64,000 nucleotides of DNA from Proteiniphilum saccharofermentans (GCF_900095135.1 NZ_LT605205.1:4340001-4404000); one strand, 5' to 3'. Shown: positions 9,434-18,132, counted from the stretch's first letter. Translations and numbers: made by a program. Notes: generated from the letters alone by a model not told the origin.

Positions 9434-9463
9434 TTTAGTTATTGCACATTTTTTGTAAATTTG
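9434..9463 (+). promoter_or_regulatory. Predicted promoter of fabI
   Basis: TAAATTTG at 9456-9463 matches the -7 consensus TAnnTTTG. A TTTA at 9434-9437 is 18 bases upstream as a possible weak -33. The predicted leader to the fabI ATG is about 85 bases. Confidence 0.55.
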
Positions 9464-9554
9464 CGCAGTTTTTCGAAATGAATCACGGCAAAATTCAAAT
9501 AAAAGTTCTGGTAATAATTGAACTTTTACTTGGAGAATCAAAATTGAAAAAATT

Positions 9555-10412
9555 ATGAGTTACAATTTATTAAAAGGTAAAAGAGGTATTATCTTCGGTG
9601 CGTTGAACGATCAGTCCATCGCCTGGAAAGTGGCCGAAAGGGCTGTTGAAGAGGGTGCCATCATTACATTGTCGAATACTCCCGTTGCAGTCCGTATGGG
9701 AGATACGGCCAAACTGGGAGAGAAGCTTAACGCCGAGATCCTTCCGGCAGATGCCACCAATGTGGAAGATCTTGAAATGGTTTTTTCCAAATCGGTGGAG
9801 ATATTGGGTGGAAAAATTGATTTCGTTCTCCATTCCATCGGTATGTCACCCAATGTCCGTAAAAAACGGACATATGATGACTTGGATTATGATATGCTTG
9901 CCAAGACTCTTGATATCTCAGCCATCTCCTTTCACAAGATGCTGCAAGTAGCCCGTAAATTAGACGCTATTGAAAGAGGCGGCTCAATGCTCGCGCTCAC
10001 TTATGTAGCTGCACAACGTGTCTTTTATGGTTATAACGACATGGCCGATGCCAAAGCACTGTTGGAATCCATCACCCGCAGTTTTGGATATATCCTCGGC
10101 CGCGACAAAGGGGTACGTGTAAATACCATTTCGCAGTCGCCGACAATGACTACTGCCGGAAGCGGTGTAAAAGGGATGACCGACCTGATGGATTTCTCTG
10201 AACGGATGGCTCCCATCGGAAATGCCGATGCCGACGATTGCGCCGATTACTGTATCGTGATGTTCTCCGACCTCACGCGTAAGGTAACCATGCAGAATCT
10301 CTATAACGACGGAGGATTCTCCAGTATGGGTATGAGTCTCCGTGCAATGAAACAATATAGCAATGGGCTGGATGAAAATCGCGACGAAGAGGGAAATGTG
10401 ATCTACGGATAA
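9555..10412 (+). CDS. fabI: Enoyl-[acyl-carrier-protein] reductase (NADH)
   Basis: Reduces trans-2-enoyl-ACP in the last step of each fatty-acid elongation round. Short-chain dehydrogenase fold of 285 residues. The opening GIIFGALNDQSIAW (residues 11-24) is the FabI-type cofactor loop with the SIA motif, and Tyr 160 with Lys 167 gives the FabI spacing Y-x6-K (Tyr 150 is the preceding conserved Tyr). The SDR fold and these residues fit FabI better than FabG, which has Y-x3-K. It has its own predicted promoter and terminator, as expected of an essential single gene. Confidence 0.93.
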   Translation: MSYNLLKGKRGIIFGALNDQSIAWKVAERAVEEGAIITLSNTPVAVRMGDTAKLGEKLNAEILPADATNVEDLEMVFSKSVEILGGKIDFVLHSIGMSPNVRKKRTYDDLDYDMLAKTLDISAISFHKMLQVARKLDAIERGGSMLALTYVAAQRVFYGYNDMADAKALLESITRSFGYILGRDKGVRVNTISQSPTMTTAGSGVKGMTDLMDFSERMAPIGNADADDCADYCIVMFSDLTRKVTMQNLYNDGGFSSMGMSLRAMKQYSNGLDENRDEEGNVIYG

Positions 10413-10435
10413 TATTCCACTAATTATAAATAAAT

Positions 10436-10469
10436 TAGCTTCGATCGATAAGGTTGAAGCTATTTTTTT
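10436..10469 (+). terminator. Terminator after fabI
   Basis: TAGCTTC (10436-10442) and GAAGCTA (10456-10462) form a stem followed by seven T. Confidence 0.8.
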
Positions 10470-10470
10470 A

Positions 10471-10478
10471 TACATTTG
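10471..10478 (+). promoter_or_regulatory. Predicted -7 element of the Sua5 gene
   Basis: TACATTTG is an exact TAnnTTTG match only 6 bases before the ATG at 10485. The expected transcription start therefore falls at or next to the start codon, giving a leaderless or nearly leaderless mRNA. The fabI terminator T-run ends one base before it. Confidence 0.55.
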
Positions 10479-10484
10479 CAGGTT

Positions 10485-11093
10485 ATGATAGTGAAATTAT
10501 ATAATGAAAACCCCAATCCGCGGGAAATTGAAAAAGTGGTCTCAGTACTTCGTGACGGAGGTATCGTGATCTACCCTACCGATACCCTTTACGGTATGGG
10601 GTGTGATGCCCTTAACGTGCGTGCGGTGGAGAAGATATGCGACCTGAAAGGGATCAATCCACAAAAAAGTAATTTATCGATCATCTGTAATGACTTGAGC
10701 ATTATCAGTGAATATGCTAAAGTGAGCACGCCCGTCTTTAAGCTGATGAAACGAAACCTACCCGGACCATTCACATTCATTCTGCCAACAACATCGTCAT
10801 TGCCCAAAATCTACAAGAACAAAAAGACTGTCGGCATCCGTATCCCCGACAACAATATCGTCAGGGAGATCGTGGCACAACTTGGCAACCCGGTATTGAG
10901 TACATCCGTAAAAGACGATAATGATGAGATGGAATATACTACCGACCCCGAATTGATCCACGAAAAATGGGGAGAGATCGCCGATATCGTGATCGACGGT
11001 GGTTTTGGAGGAGTTGAACCTTCTACGGTGGTAGATTGCACTTCTGGTGAACCGGAGATCATCCGGCAGGGTAAGGGGACGTTAAATTTCTAA
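10485..11093 (+). CDS. L-threonylcarbamoyladenylate synthase (Sua5/YrdC/YciO)
   Basis: Makes threonylcarbamoyl-AMP from Thr, bicarbonate and ATP for the t6A37 modification of ANN-decoding tRNAs. The 202-residue protein has the YrdC fold with GGIVIYPTDTLYGMGCDA near residue 30, KGINPQKSNLSIIC near 60 and PGPFTFIL near 95. I used the ATG at 10485; an upstream TTG at 10476 is inside the predicted -7 box and so is not a start. The YrdC domain stands alone without the C-terminal Sua5 domain, so YrdC or YciO type is most accurate. Confidence 0.85.
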   Translation: MIVKLYNENPNPREIEKVVSVLRDGGIVIYPTDTLYGMGCDALNVRAVEKICDLKGINPQKSNLSIICNDLSIISEYAKVSTPVFKLMKRNLPGPFTFILPTTSSLPKIYKNKKTVGIRIPDNNIVREIVAQLGNPVLSTSVKDDNDEMEYTTDPELIHEKWGEIADIVIDGGFGGVEPSTVVDCTSGEPEIIRQGKGTLNF

Positions 11094-11199
11094 AATTTTC
11101 TAAATAGCATTCAATTCTTTTCTATTTTCGCAATCAGTAGGAACAGCGGGTAACACCACCAACCGACTTAACAGTAAATAATATATAAAAAATAACTGT

Positions 11200-12693
11200 A
11201 TGAAACGAATATACATCCTACTGATATTGGTTCCGATAATTGGCATTATCTATACCTCCTGTGAAAGGGTAGATCCAGATGCTCCGTCAGATAAGGATAC
11301 CTCTATCATATCTCAATTTGTATATGACGGTATGTCGACCTATTATTTATGGGCGGATGAGGTGAAAAAGAAAAAGCCGACTGCTGCCGATCATGATCCG
11401 GAGAAGTATTTTTATAGTATCCTGAACTCTACTGATACACAACATAGTTGGTCGTGGATCACAGATGATATCAATTCGTTATTATCCGGTTTTGAAGGAG
11501 AATCAACGGATGCTTTCGGATTTCAGCCATTAGCATTGTATTTAGATGAAAGCGAAACTACCGTTATTGGTTTTATCCGCTACGTTTACCCGGGAACCCC
11601 TGCCGAAGCCGCCGGATTGAAAAGAGGGGAAGTTATCATCAGAATAAACGACCAAATAATTACAGGAAATAATTATAGGGGAATGTTCGGTGCAAACACT
11701 CCGACAACTTTCACGGTCTTAGATCAAAATTTTGAAAATCAAAGGGAAGTTACAGTTGTTCCTTCAGAAATCAATACCGATCCCGTACTTTATTCACGTG
11801 TATATGAAATTGACAACCATAAAATAGGATACTTATTCTATACCGGTTTCATTGGTCGCTACAACGAGAGCCTCCATAGAGTTTTTTCAGAATTCAAAGC
11901 GGCCGGTATCACCGATTTGGTGTTAGATTTACGATATAATCCTGGCGGAGGAGTAGATGCCGCAATTTACCTCGCTTCACTGATTGCTCCTGAGTCGGCT
12001 GTCAGGAATAAAGAGACATTTTCTGTTATGAGTTATAATTCTTATGTCAATAATGCGTTTGATAGCCAGAAAGTAGATAGAAAAAGCTACTTGGGCGAAT
12101 ACAGGGAAGGGGATCCCAATCCGTTGTCAGCCAATCTTGATTTAGACAAAGTGTATATCATAACCACGAGTAGTTCAGCATCTGCATCAGAAATGCTTAC
12201 ATTCTGTTTAGCCCCTTTTATGATGAACAAAGTAGAACATATAGGAGAAAAGACAAGTGGGAAGTACACCGCCTCATGGACCATACATGCTTATAATAAT
12301 TATGAAGGCAGAGTGCAGCCCGTATACAGGGAGTCGAGCCTCTCGGCAACGGAAAAAAATATACTGAAAGATTGGGGTATGCAACCTATTATAGGACGAT
12401 ACACGGACAAAAACGATAACGATTTCATCGCGACTAACGGGTTGATACCCAATCATCCTGTTGCGGAAACATATCGCAATGAACGTAATACGGAAACCTG
12501 GAAGCCAATCGGGGATGTGGACGACTATCTTTTCGCCAAAGCGATATCATTGATAACCGGCGCACCCTATACATCGTCCGTACGAAGTTTGGAAGTTACC
12601 CCGTTTAAGGATGCCGGTTTATATTCTCCCATTGAAGAGGCATTCAGAAGAGGTGTTATCATTGATGCTCCGGGGATAATCCCTGCCAAATAA
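11200..12693 (+). CDS. S41 family C-terminal processing protease, lipoprotein
   Basis: Periplasmic or outer-membrane lipoprotein of 497 residues. The signal ends in IYTSC, with Cys at about 21 as the lipidation site. An N-terminal helical region is followed by a PDZ domain (GTPAEAAGLKRGEVIIRIND near residue 130) and the S41 catalytic domain. LDLRYNPGG precedes TSSSSASASEM, whose Ser is the expected nucleophile near residue 330, with Lys in GEKTSGKY about 25 residues on. This Ser/Lys dyad architecture is shared with CtpA/Tsp, and related lipoproteins are common in Bacteroidales. Physiological substrate is unknown. Confidence 0.85.
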   Translation: MKRIYILLILVPIIGIIYTSCERVDPDAPSDKDTSIISQFVYDGMSTYYLWADEVKKKKPTAADHDPEKYFYSILNSTDTQHSWSWITDDINSLLSGFEGESTDAFGFQPLALYLDESETTVIGFIRYVYPGTPAEAAGLKRGEVIIRINDQIITGNNYRGMFGANTPTTFTVLDQNFENQREVTVVPSEINTDPVLYSRVYEIDNHKIGYLFYTGFIGRYNESLHRVFSEFKAAGITDLVLDLRYNPGGGVDAAIYLASLIAPESAVRNKETFSVMSYNSYVNNAFDSQKVDRKSYLGEYREGDPNPLSANLDLDKVYIITTSSSASASEMLTFCLAPFMMNKVEHIGEKTSGKYTASWTIHAYNNYEGRVQPVYRESSLSATEKNILKDWGMQPIIGRYTDKNDNDFIATNGLIPNHPVAETYRNERNTETWKPIGDVDDYLFAKAISLITGAPYTSSVRSLEVTPFKDAGLYSPIEEAFRRGVIIDAPGIIPAK

Positions 12694-12719
12694 AAATATA
12701 ATTTCTTACTTATTTAAAG

Positions 12720-12757
12720 ACAAAGGATTGTGTTGTATTACATGATCCTTTGTTTTT
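12720..12757. terminator. Bidirectional terminator hairpin
   Basis: ACAAAGGAT (12720-12728) and ATCCTTTGT (12745-12753) pair and are followed by T4. The hairpin overlaps the stop codon of the minus-strand gene at 12738, so it may end transcription from both converging genes. Confidence 0.7.
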
Positions 12758-13121
12758 CATTCTCCAACCACAAACGGTTATTTCTATTCAACAGATCATT
12801 TTCCAGGGATTGGTATTTGATATATTGGTCGCGTTCCAGAATTTTTTGCAATTCCGTATCGCGTTTTTCCTTCAGTTTTTCGATACGTTTTTTCTTGTTA
12901 CACAAAAAGCAACGTTCGGCTTTATTGACCTCCAATAAAAAATTCAGTTCCATTTGACGGAGTCGTTGAGCCTGCGCATCATCAAAGCCGATCAATTCCT
13001 GCAGGGAAGAGACTTTCTCTTCCACATTGCTTACCAATACATTTTCAATAATAGACGGTTGCCGTGCTGACAGACTCGCTACTATTGCCAATAAAACGGC
13101 CAATACTAAATATCGTTTCAT
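12738..13121 (-). CDS. Small exported helical protein, unknown function
   Basis: I do not recognise this 127-residue protein. It opens with a signal peptide (MKRYLVLAVLLAIVASLSA). The mature part is predicted to be mostly helical and highly charged, with a heptad-like stretch KKKRIEKLKEKRDTELQKI at about residues 77-95 and a lone CFLC pair near 71-74. The pattern of a short periplasmic helical protein with Q/L-rich repeats resembles Spy/CpxP-type proteins, but I cannot confirm the LTxxQ motif. It ends inside a bidirectional terminator. Confidence 0.6.
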   Translation of the reverse strand: MKRYLVLAVLLAIVASLSARQPSIIENVLVSNVEEKVSSLQELIGFDDAQAQRLRQMELNFLLEVNKAERCFLCNKKKRIEKLKEKRDTELQKILERDQYIKYQSLENDLLNRNNRLWLENEKQRIM

Positions 13122-13219
13122 ATCTATGCTATTTTCAGGTAAGACAATTAAAAGAGGAAACTGTTTAAATTAACGTGAAGCTTTTCCGGGATCTTATCCA
13201 TGATATTGAATTGAAGCAC

Positions 13220-13495
13220 TCACTTATCATCATAATGCCCCCAGGCGGAAAGGACCAAAACAATTACTTCTTTTTCCTCAATTTTATATACCAGGCGATG
13301 TTTTTGGGTAATTCTTCGGGACCACTGCCCGACTCTGTCCTGTCCCAAAGGTTTAGGACGACCGGTTCCTGTAGTAGGATGTTCCTGAAGTTCGTCCAAC
13401 AGCGCTACTGCTTTTTTATAAGATTGAGGTTCATGCTTTTTCAAAAATGTAAGCCCTTTTTGCGCTTTCGGTGAAAATACAAGATCGTACATCAT
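13220..13495 (-). CDS. yoeB: YoeB-type toxin (RelE superfamily mRNA interferase)
   Basis: Toxin of a type II toxin-antitoxin pair that cleaves mRNA on the ribosome. The 91 residues end in the family signature SAWGHYDDK, with GQWSRRITQKHRLVYKI in the middle supplying the conserved Arg/His core. The start codon overlaps the stop of the antitoxin gene by four bases (ATGA), a classic translational coupling. Family length and motif make this a confident call. Confidence 0.92.
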   Translation of the reverse strand: MMYDLVFSPKAQKGLTFLKKHEPQSYKKAVALLDELQEHPTTGTGRPKPLGQDRVGQWSRRITQKHRLVYKIEEKEVIVLVLSAWGHYDDK

Positions 13496-13749
13496 AAATT
13501 ATCAAGAAATTCTTGCAATTCCTTTTTTCCTGAAATTCTCGTAAATTTACCTTCTTCTATTTCTTGAAGAGAACGATCTATCTTGGCAAAAAATTCTTCC
13601 TTGCTCATCAGGGTATCGTCTTCCTTTACAGGAACAATCCGATAAGATCTGTCTTTTCCCCTTCGGATAAGAAGTTCCACTCCCTCGTCCACTTTGTCGA
13701 GGTAATTTTTTTGCTTATCCCTGAATTCTCTGCTGCTAATGATAATCAT
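13492..13749 (-). CDS. yefM: YefM-type antitoxin (Phd/YefM family)
   Basis: Antitoxin of 85 residues whose N-terminal half binds DNA and whose C-terminal half neutralises YoeB. The N-terminus IISSREFRDKQKNYLDKV is a typical Phd/YefM strand-helix, and the C-terminal region (SKEEFFAKIDRSLQEIEEG) is a charged amphipathic helix. It is the first gene of the pair, and a palindrome with a promoter lies just upstream, consistent with autoregulation. Confidence 0.88.
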   Translation of the reverse strand: MIIISSREFRDKQKNYLDKVDEGVELLIRRGKDRSYRIVPVKEDDTLMSKEEFFAKIDRSLQEIEEGKFTRISGKKELQEFLDNL

Positions 13750-13768
13750 AATCCATCAATTTAAATGC

Positions 13769-13816
13769 GTACCAATATGGTACAAATATATACACTATTT
13801 TTGGATTAACAACAAA
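13769..13816 (-). promoter_or_regulatory. Promoter and candidate operator of yefM-yoeB
   Basis: On the minus strand TATATTTG (13790-13783) is an exact -7 match with TTG (13812-13810) 19 bases upstream. The near-perfect inverted repeat GTACC-N5-GGTAC (13769-13783) lies directly downstream of the -7 box, over the expected transcription start and about 20 bases before the yefM ATG. This is where a YefM-type autorepressor would be expected to bind. Confidence 0.6.
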
Positions 13817-13828
13817 AGATGCTGTTAT

Positions 13829-14821
13829 TCAAGCATTGGCTAATCCGAATTTTTCCGGGATCTCATCCAGGATAGAAAATAACTCCGCGAGGGTATTGGC
13901 ACGGAGCATAGCGATACGTGTCGCTTTAAAATCGGGAATACCTTTAAAAAGGGGCGTAGCAGCCAGGTGGCGGCGCATATGGAGGATTCCCCGTGTTTCG
14001 TCGATCCGTTCCACACTTTCAAGCACCTGTTTCTTCAGGATATCCAGGTACCAACGGAACGGTTCTTTGGGGAGATGTTTACCGGTCTGCAGATAATATT
14101 TTAACTCCCTGAATATCCAGGGTGCGCCAATGCTTCCGCGACCAATCATCACAGCATCCACGCCGGTCTCGTCAAACCGCTGCCGGCATTGTTCTACCGA
14201 AGTCACATCCCCATTACCAATAATAGGAATATGCATACGCGGGTTATTCTTTACCTCGCGGATCAATGTCCAGTCGGCATCGCCCTTATACATCTGCGAG
14301 CGGGTGCGCCCATGAATGGTCAGTGCCACGATACCACAGTCCTGTAACTGTTCCGCTAACTGTACAATAATTTTGGAATTGTCATCCCAACCTAAGCGGG
14401 TTTTGACCGATACCGGTTTCTTTACCGCCTTGACGACCTTCGCGGTGATATCAAGCATCACATCAGGCGTACGCATCATCCCCGAACCGGCTCCCTTACC
14501 GGCTATCTTCTTTACGGGACAACCAAAGTTAATGTCGATAAGATCAGGATCGGCATCCTCACAGATTTTGGCGGCCTCCACCATCGCTGCAGGATCACTA
14601 CCATAAATCTGTATCCCGAGAGGACGCTCCTTTTCACTAAAGAGGATTTTTTCCTTGGTTTTCTTTATATCGCGGATAAGGGCATCACTCGATATAAACT
14701 CGGTATAAACCATATCGGCTCCAAACTGCCTGCACAGCAGCCGAAACCCGATATCGCTCACATCCTCCATAGGAGCGAGAAAAACGGGATTATCCGGAAG
14801 TTCTATATTAGCAATCTTCAT
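13829..14821 (-). CDS. dusB: tRNA-dihydrouridine synthase (DusB type)
   Basis: FMN-dependent reduction of uridine to dihydrouridine in the tRNA D loop. The N-terminal TIM barrel carries LAPMEDVSD, DINFGCPVKKIAGKGAGSGM with the catalytic Cys, and GNGDVTS plus MIGRGSIGAPW for flavin phosphate binding; a helical C-terminal domain follows. I used the ATG at 14821 (330 residues), because it overlaps the stop of the upstream gene as ATGA; the ATG at 14839 would start inside that gene. Assignment within the Dus family to DusB is probable rather than certain. Confidence 0.9.
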   Translation of the reverse strand: MKIANIELPDNPVFLAPMEDVSDIGFRLLCRQFGADMVYTEFISSDALIRDIKKTKEKILFSEKERPLGIQIYGSDPAAMVEAAKICEDADPDLIDINFGCPVKKIAGKGAGSGMMRTPDVMLDITAKVVKAVKKPVSVKTRLGWDDNSKIIVQLAEQLQDCGIVALTIHGRTRSQMYKGDADWTLIREVKNNPRMHIPIIGNGDVTSVEQCRQRFDETGVDAVMIGRGSIGAPWIFRELKYYLQTGKHLPKEPFRWYLDILKKQVLESVERIDETRGILHMRRHLAATPLFKGIPDFKATRIAMLRANTLAELFSILDEIPEKFGLANA

Positions 14822-15174
14822 CCTAACTTTTCTTTCCACTCTATTTCGTTAAAGCCGACCAGCACAAAGTCGTCAGCCACGATAATGGGACGTTTTACTA
14901 CCATACCATTGGAAGCCAGAATCCCGAGTAACTCATCACGAGAGGCTGTTTTTACCTTTTCCTTCAAATTCTGCTCCTTGTAAACCAATCCCGATGTATT
15001 GAAGAAACGGCTGATAGGCAGACCGCTTCTGTCAATCCACAGCGAAAGTTCTTCGCGGGTAGGATTCTCTTCTACAATGTGCCTTGAGGTCACATCCACA
15101 TTGTTTTCTTCCAGCCATTTGGCGGCTTTACGGCAAGTGCCGCATTTGGGATATTGTAAAAAAAGAGGTTTCAT
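14818..15174 (-). CDS. ArsC/Spx-like thioredoxin-fold protein
   Basis: The 118-residue protein has a CGTCRKA motif at residues 12-18 (CxxC redox pair) and VVKRPIIV near 92-99, the conserved KRP segment of the ArsC/Spx/YffB family. Annotated relatives are called arsenate reductase family protein, but many are not arsenate reductases and Spx acts on RNA polymerase. No ars genes are nearby. It overlaps dusB by four bases (ATGA), so the two are translationally coupled. Confidence 0.8.
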   Translation of the reverse strand: MKPLFLQYPKCGTCRKAAKWLEENNVDVTSRHIVEENPTREELSLWIDRSGLPISRFFNTSGLVYKEQNLKEKVKTASRDELLGILASNGMVVKRPIIVADDFVLVGFNEIEWKEKLG

Positions 15175-15492
15175 TCTATTATTTTATTTAGAACCAGGAA
15201 TCAAGACTTATTTTAAGCAGTCAGAACTGGGAATTTAGAACTGAAAACTAAGAATTTAGAAGTTCGGGAAGAGGGAAAGTAATTAATTACCAATTAACAA
15301 TTACTAATTACCAGTGGATAACGTGCCACAAATCCCATATCGAAAATCCCAAATATAAAATCTTAAATCTTGAATCTATATACAAAGATAATCAATGAGA
15401 TGTAAATAATAAAATATAGCCACAACGGCGAAAAAGTCTGGTCTCAACAAAACCGTCAATCTTATCCGGAGAGACAGGTTAAGCGGAACTAT
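15175..15492. other. 318-bp intergenic stretch with repeat copy 2
   Basis: The AATTACC repeat at 15281-15317 is preceded by a G/A-rich run (GAAGTTCGGGAAGAGGG) and followed by C/A-rich text with repeated AATCCCA and AAATCTTAAATCTTG. No gene or clear hairpin was seen. Confidence 0.5.
15281..15317. repeat. Dispersed intergenic repeat, copy 2
   Basis: AATTAATTACCAATTAACAA followed by TTACTAATTACCAGTGG, the same unit order and the same strand as copies 1, 3 and 4. Confidence 0.6.
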
Positions 15493-17583
15493 CTAACGGA
15501 GGATCAGATTAATATTGTTCAAACGCAGCGGCGAAACATTCGAAGACGAATCGGCAGAGCGGATAGAAATCCGGTGTTCATCACCTCTTCCCAATGTGAC
15601 AGGTGAAAGTTTCTGTGTATATACCGTCCACTCATTCAACGGAGTGATGCCATAAGTAAGTTCTTTCTCAAATCCGTTATAATATTTAATTATTAGTTGA
15701 TTTTGTCCTTTCTTTAGCGGTAAAAGCACGATCTCGTCCTGTTGCTTTATCCTCTCGGGAGAAAAATGAGCTGTGACGTATTCACCATTCAGCAGGATAT
15801 AGACAGCATTGCCGCTTTTGATCTTCACGGCCGCAGTTTGTTCACGTACCGACTCCAATTCCTGCAGGAAGACCACACTTGCACGCGGAAGGGTACGTTC
15901 GGTATGGCTCTCACCGTAAAGAAAATCATCGACTGCCACCCAACGTGATCCGGCGGCATTTACATCCACCCACGGTATACCCTCTTCCTCCACATTACCG
16001 AATACGCCTCTACCCGGTTTTCTGTACAAATTACCCCATTTCACACTGTTCCGGGAAAGTCTGGCCGTTTCGGATGCATCTGCTTCCAAAGTGACCGATT
16101 GTTTCCGGCCATCAATCTCCAACTCGATTTTTCTTCCTTTCTCATTGTCTGTAAAAGTAATTTGCGGTGGGACGGATGATTTGCGCGAACGAAGCATCCA
16201 ATCATAACCTATTATACTCTTGTAGCCGGCATAATAGTTAAGGCTGGAATGGCCAAAGAGGCAAACAGCATTTCGGGGAGTTAATATCCCGTTAGTGACT
16301 ACTGATGGGGGAATAACACTATAGCCATCCTCAAACGTAATCTTCAATACAGGAACAGCTTCTCCGGCTGAAACAGCAGAAAGATCGATCTCCAACTGCT
16401 CTTTGTTTTGTGAGTAAGACAACAGATCTCCCGATGACAACAGGCACACTCCGCTTACTTTACCATTGAAACCGGACAGTTCGATCTTACCGGACGCCGG
16501 CATTCTTTCCACAAAGGCAAACAAATTCCCTTCTTTCGTAGTGATATCACCCCAGGCGAACGGTTGATGGAACGGGTTGGCATGAGTCCCATAGATAGCT
16601 TCATTATTGGATCTCACCCATTTACCAATTTCAAGTAAGACCTCACGTTCGAACTCTACCACAGAGCCATCCCCTTTCGGTCCGATATTGAGCAGGAAAT
16701 TTCCTCCCCTGCTGACCACTTTGATAAGGCTTTCTATTTTTTCTCTTACTTTCGGTTGTACCTCACCCCTTTCTTGCCAGGAACGGTAACCCCAGGTTTC
16801 ATCGAACATGGAAGCGGCCGTCTGCCAGGGTACACCGATTTGATAATCAGGATATTCATTATCTCCCATCACCGAAAAATCCACATAATCGTTCCCCAGG
16901 CGGCCACTGATCATACATTGCGGCTGCAGCCGATTGACCAGTTCATACAATCCCTTACTTTGCTCAGGCGTAAGCGAACCCATATCAAACCAGATTTCGG
17001 AGAGAGGCCCGTAATTCGTCATAATCTCCTCTACCTGCTTCAGGTTGAACGCATAATGCTCCGGTGTCAGCGGGTCAGCATTATGACTTGAAATAGGATA
17101 AGCCTGAGGGAAGTGCCAGTCGATCAACGAGAAATAGACACCAAACGCAATCCCACCCCGTTCACAGGCTTCGGCCAGTTCTTTCATCAAATCCCTGCCG
17201 TAAGGAGTAGCATCCACAATATTGTAATCGGTATGAGCAGAATGATACATGCAAAACCCGTCGTGATGCTTGGATGTGAAGACGATCGATCCCATTCCTG
17301 CCTCTTTTGCGAGCGACACAATACTGTCGGGATCCCAATTGACAGGATCAAATTCGTTGGCTGTATTCCCATACCAGTCACTGAAGATCCCTGCGAACGA
17401 TTGGATCTGTTCACTATAACCCCGCGTGACGGGCTCACCTTCATATACACCTCCGTACACGGAATACAATCCAAAATGAATAAACATGGAGAACTTACGG
17501 TCGAGCCACTCCTGCGACGGTTTTTCCTGTGCGGAAAGTAAGACAGCACAGCAACAAAGAATCAGGCCAATTTTCAGTTTCAT
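15493..17583 (-). CDS. Large alpha-L-fucosidase, GH29, with C-terminal beta domains
   Basis: Exported GH29 enzyme of 696 residues, about 240 longer than the one at 3621. A signal peptide (MKLKIGLILCCCAVLLSA) precedes the catalytic barrel: FSMFIHFGLYS near residue 32, FTSKHHDGFCMYH near 100, and SEIWFDMGS near 200, whose Asp is the expected nucleophile. FLLNIGPKGDG closes the barrel. Beyond about residue 420 come beta-rich regions without catalytic motifs, possibly carbohydrate binding. The two fucosidases are too different to be a recent duplication, so they probably act on different linkages. It stands alone, downstream of the EamA gene. Confidence 0.88.
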   Translation of the reverse strand: MKLKIGLILCCCAVLLSAQEKPSQEWLDRKFSMFIHFGLYSVYGGVYEGEPVTRGYSEQIQSFAGIFSDWYGNTANEFDPVNWDPDSIVSLAKEAGMGSIVFTSKHHDGFCMYHSAHTDYNIVDATPYGRDLMKELAEACERGGIAFGVYFSLIDWHFPQAYPISSHNADPLTPEHYAFNLKQVEEIMTNYGPLSEIWFDMGSLTPEQSKGLYELVNRLQPQCMISGRLGNDYVDFSVMGDNEYPDYQIGVPWQTAASMFDETWGYRSWQERGEVQPKVREKIESLIKVVSRGGNFLLNIGPKGDGSVVEFEREVLLEIGKWVRSNNEAIYGTHANPFHQPFAWGDITTKEGNLFAFVERMPASGKIELSGFNGKVSGVCLLSSGDLLSYSQNKEQLEIDLSAVSAGEAVPVLKITFEDGYSVIPPSVVTNGILTPRNAVCLFGHSSLNYYAGYKSIIGYDWMLRSRKSSVPPQITFTDNEKGRKIELEIDGRKQSVTLEADASETARLSRNSVKWGNLYRKPGRGVFGNVEEEGIPWVDVNAAGSRWVAVDDFLYGESHTERTLPRASVVFLQELESVREQTAAVKIKSGNAVYILLNGEYVTAHFSPERIKQQDEIVLLPLKKGQNQLIIKYYNGFEKELTYGITPLNEWTVYTQKLSPVTLGRGDEHRISIRSADSSSNVSPLRLNNINLILR

Positions 17584-17705
17584 TCAATAATCAACTTAAA
17601 TTTTGGAATTGAGCATCAAGACAATTTAGTACAAAGATAATGATTACAAATCATCTGACCTTTAGATCAAACAAACTATCCACTGCCCATTGTTAGCTCA
17701 GCACT

Positions 17706-18122
17706 TTACTTCACCACCAGTAGTAATGTCCCGGCTACGATCAACACCGCGGCAATAGCCGTACGCAAGGTAATGGTTTCTCCCAGAAAGATAGCAGCCA
17801 ACAAGATTGTCAGAACGATACTAAGTCTATCTAACATGGCTACCTGAGTAACATCACCGAGTTGTAACGCTTTGAAATAGAATATCCACGAGAGGCCGGT
17901 AGCTACTCCCGATATAACAAGAAAAACAATATTCTGCCATGATAGGGTATGGATCCCCTTCGTTTCACCCCGACTGAAAACGATAATCCAGATCATGATC
18001 AGGATAACAATAGTCCGGATCCCGGTCGCGAGATTGGAATTGATATTCGCTACGCCTACCTTGGCAAAGATTGCTGTAAGCGCAGCGAATAAAGCTGAAA
18101 GGAGAGCATACACCCACCACAT
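17706..18122 (-). CDS. Half-size EamA/DMT transporter
   Basis: Membrane protein of 138 residues with about five hydrophobic segments and a single EamA domain, half the usual ten-segment DMT exporter. It should act as a dimer. The C-terminal segment (FLGETITLRTAIAAVLIVAG) carries the GE motif typical of the EamA repeat. It starts 10 bases after the siderophore-binding lipoprotein gene and is probably its last operon member. The exported or imported substrate cannot be read from the sequence. Confidence 0.75.
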   Translation of the reverse strand: MWWVYALLSALFAALTAIFAKVGVANINSNLATGIRTIVILIMIWIIVFSRGETKGIHTLSWQNIVFLVISGVATGLSWIFYFKALQLGDVTQVAMLDRLSIVLTILLAAIFLGETITLRTAIAAVLIVAGTLLLVVK

Positions 18123-18132
18123 GTCTTTTATT

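Noticed and set aside
9984-10475. 163-codon frame antisense to fabI
   Set aside because: It starts in the fabI terminator region and mirrors conserved fabI codons; no recognisable domain.
14818-15174. Arsenate reductase proper
   Set aside because: The family match is clear, but there is no ars context and many relatives are Spx-like; kept only as ArsC/Spx-like.
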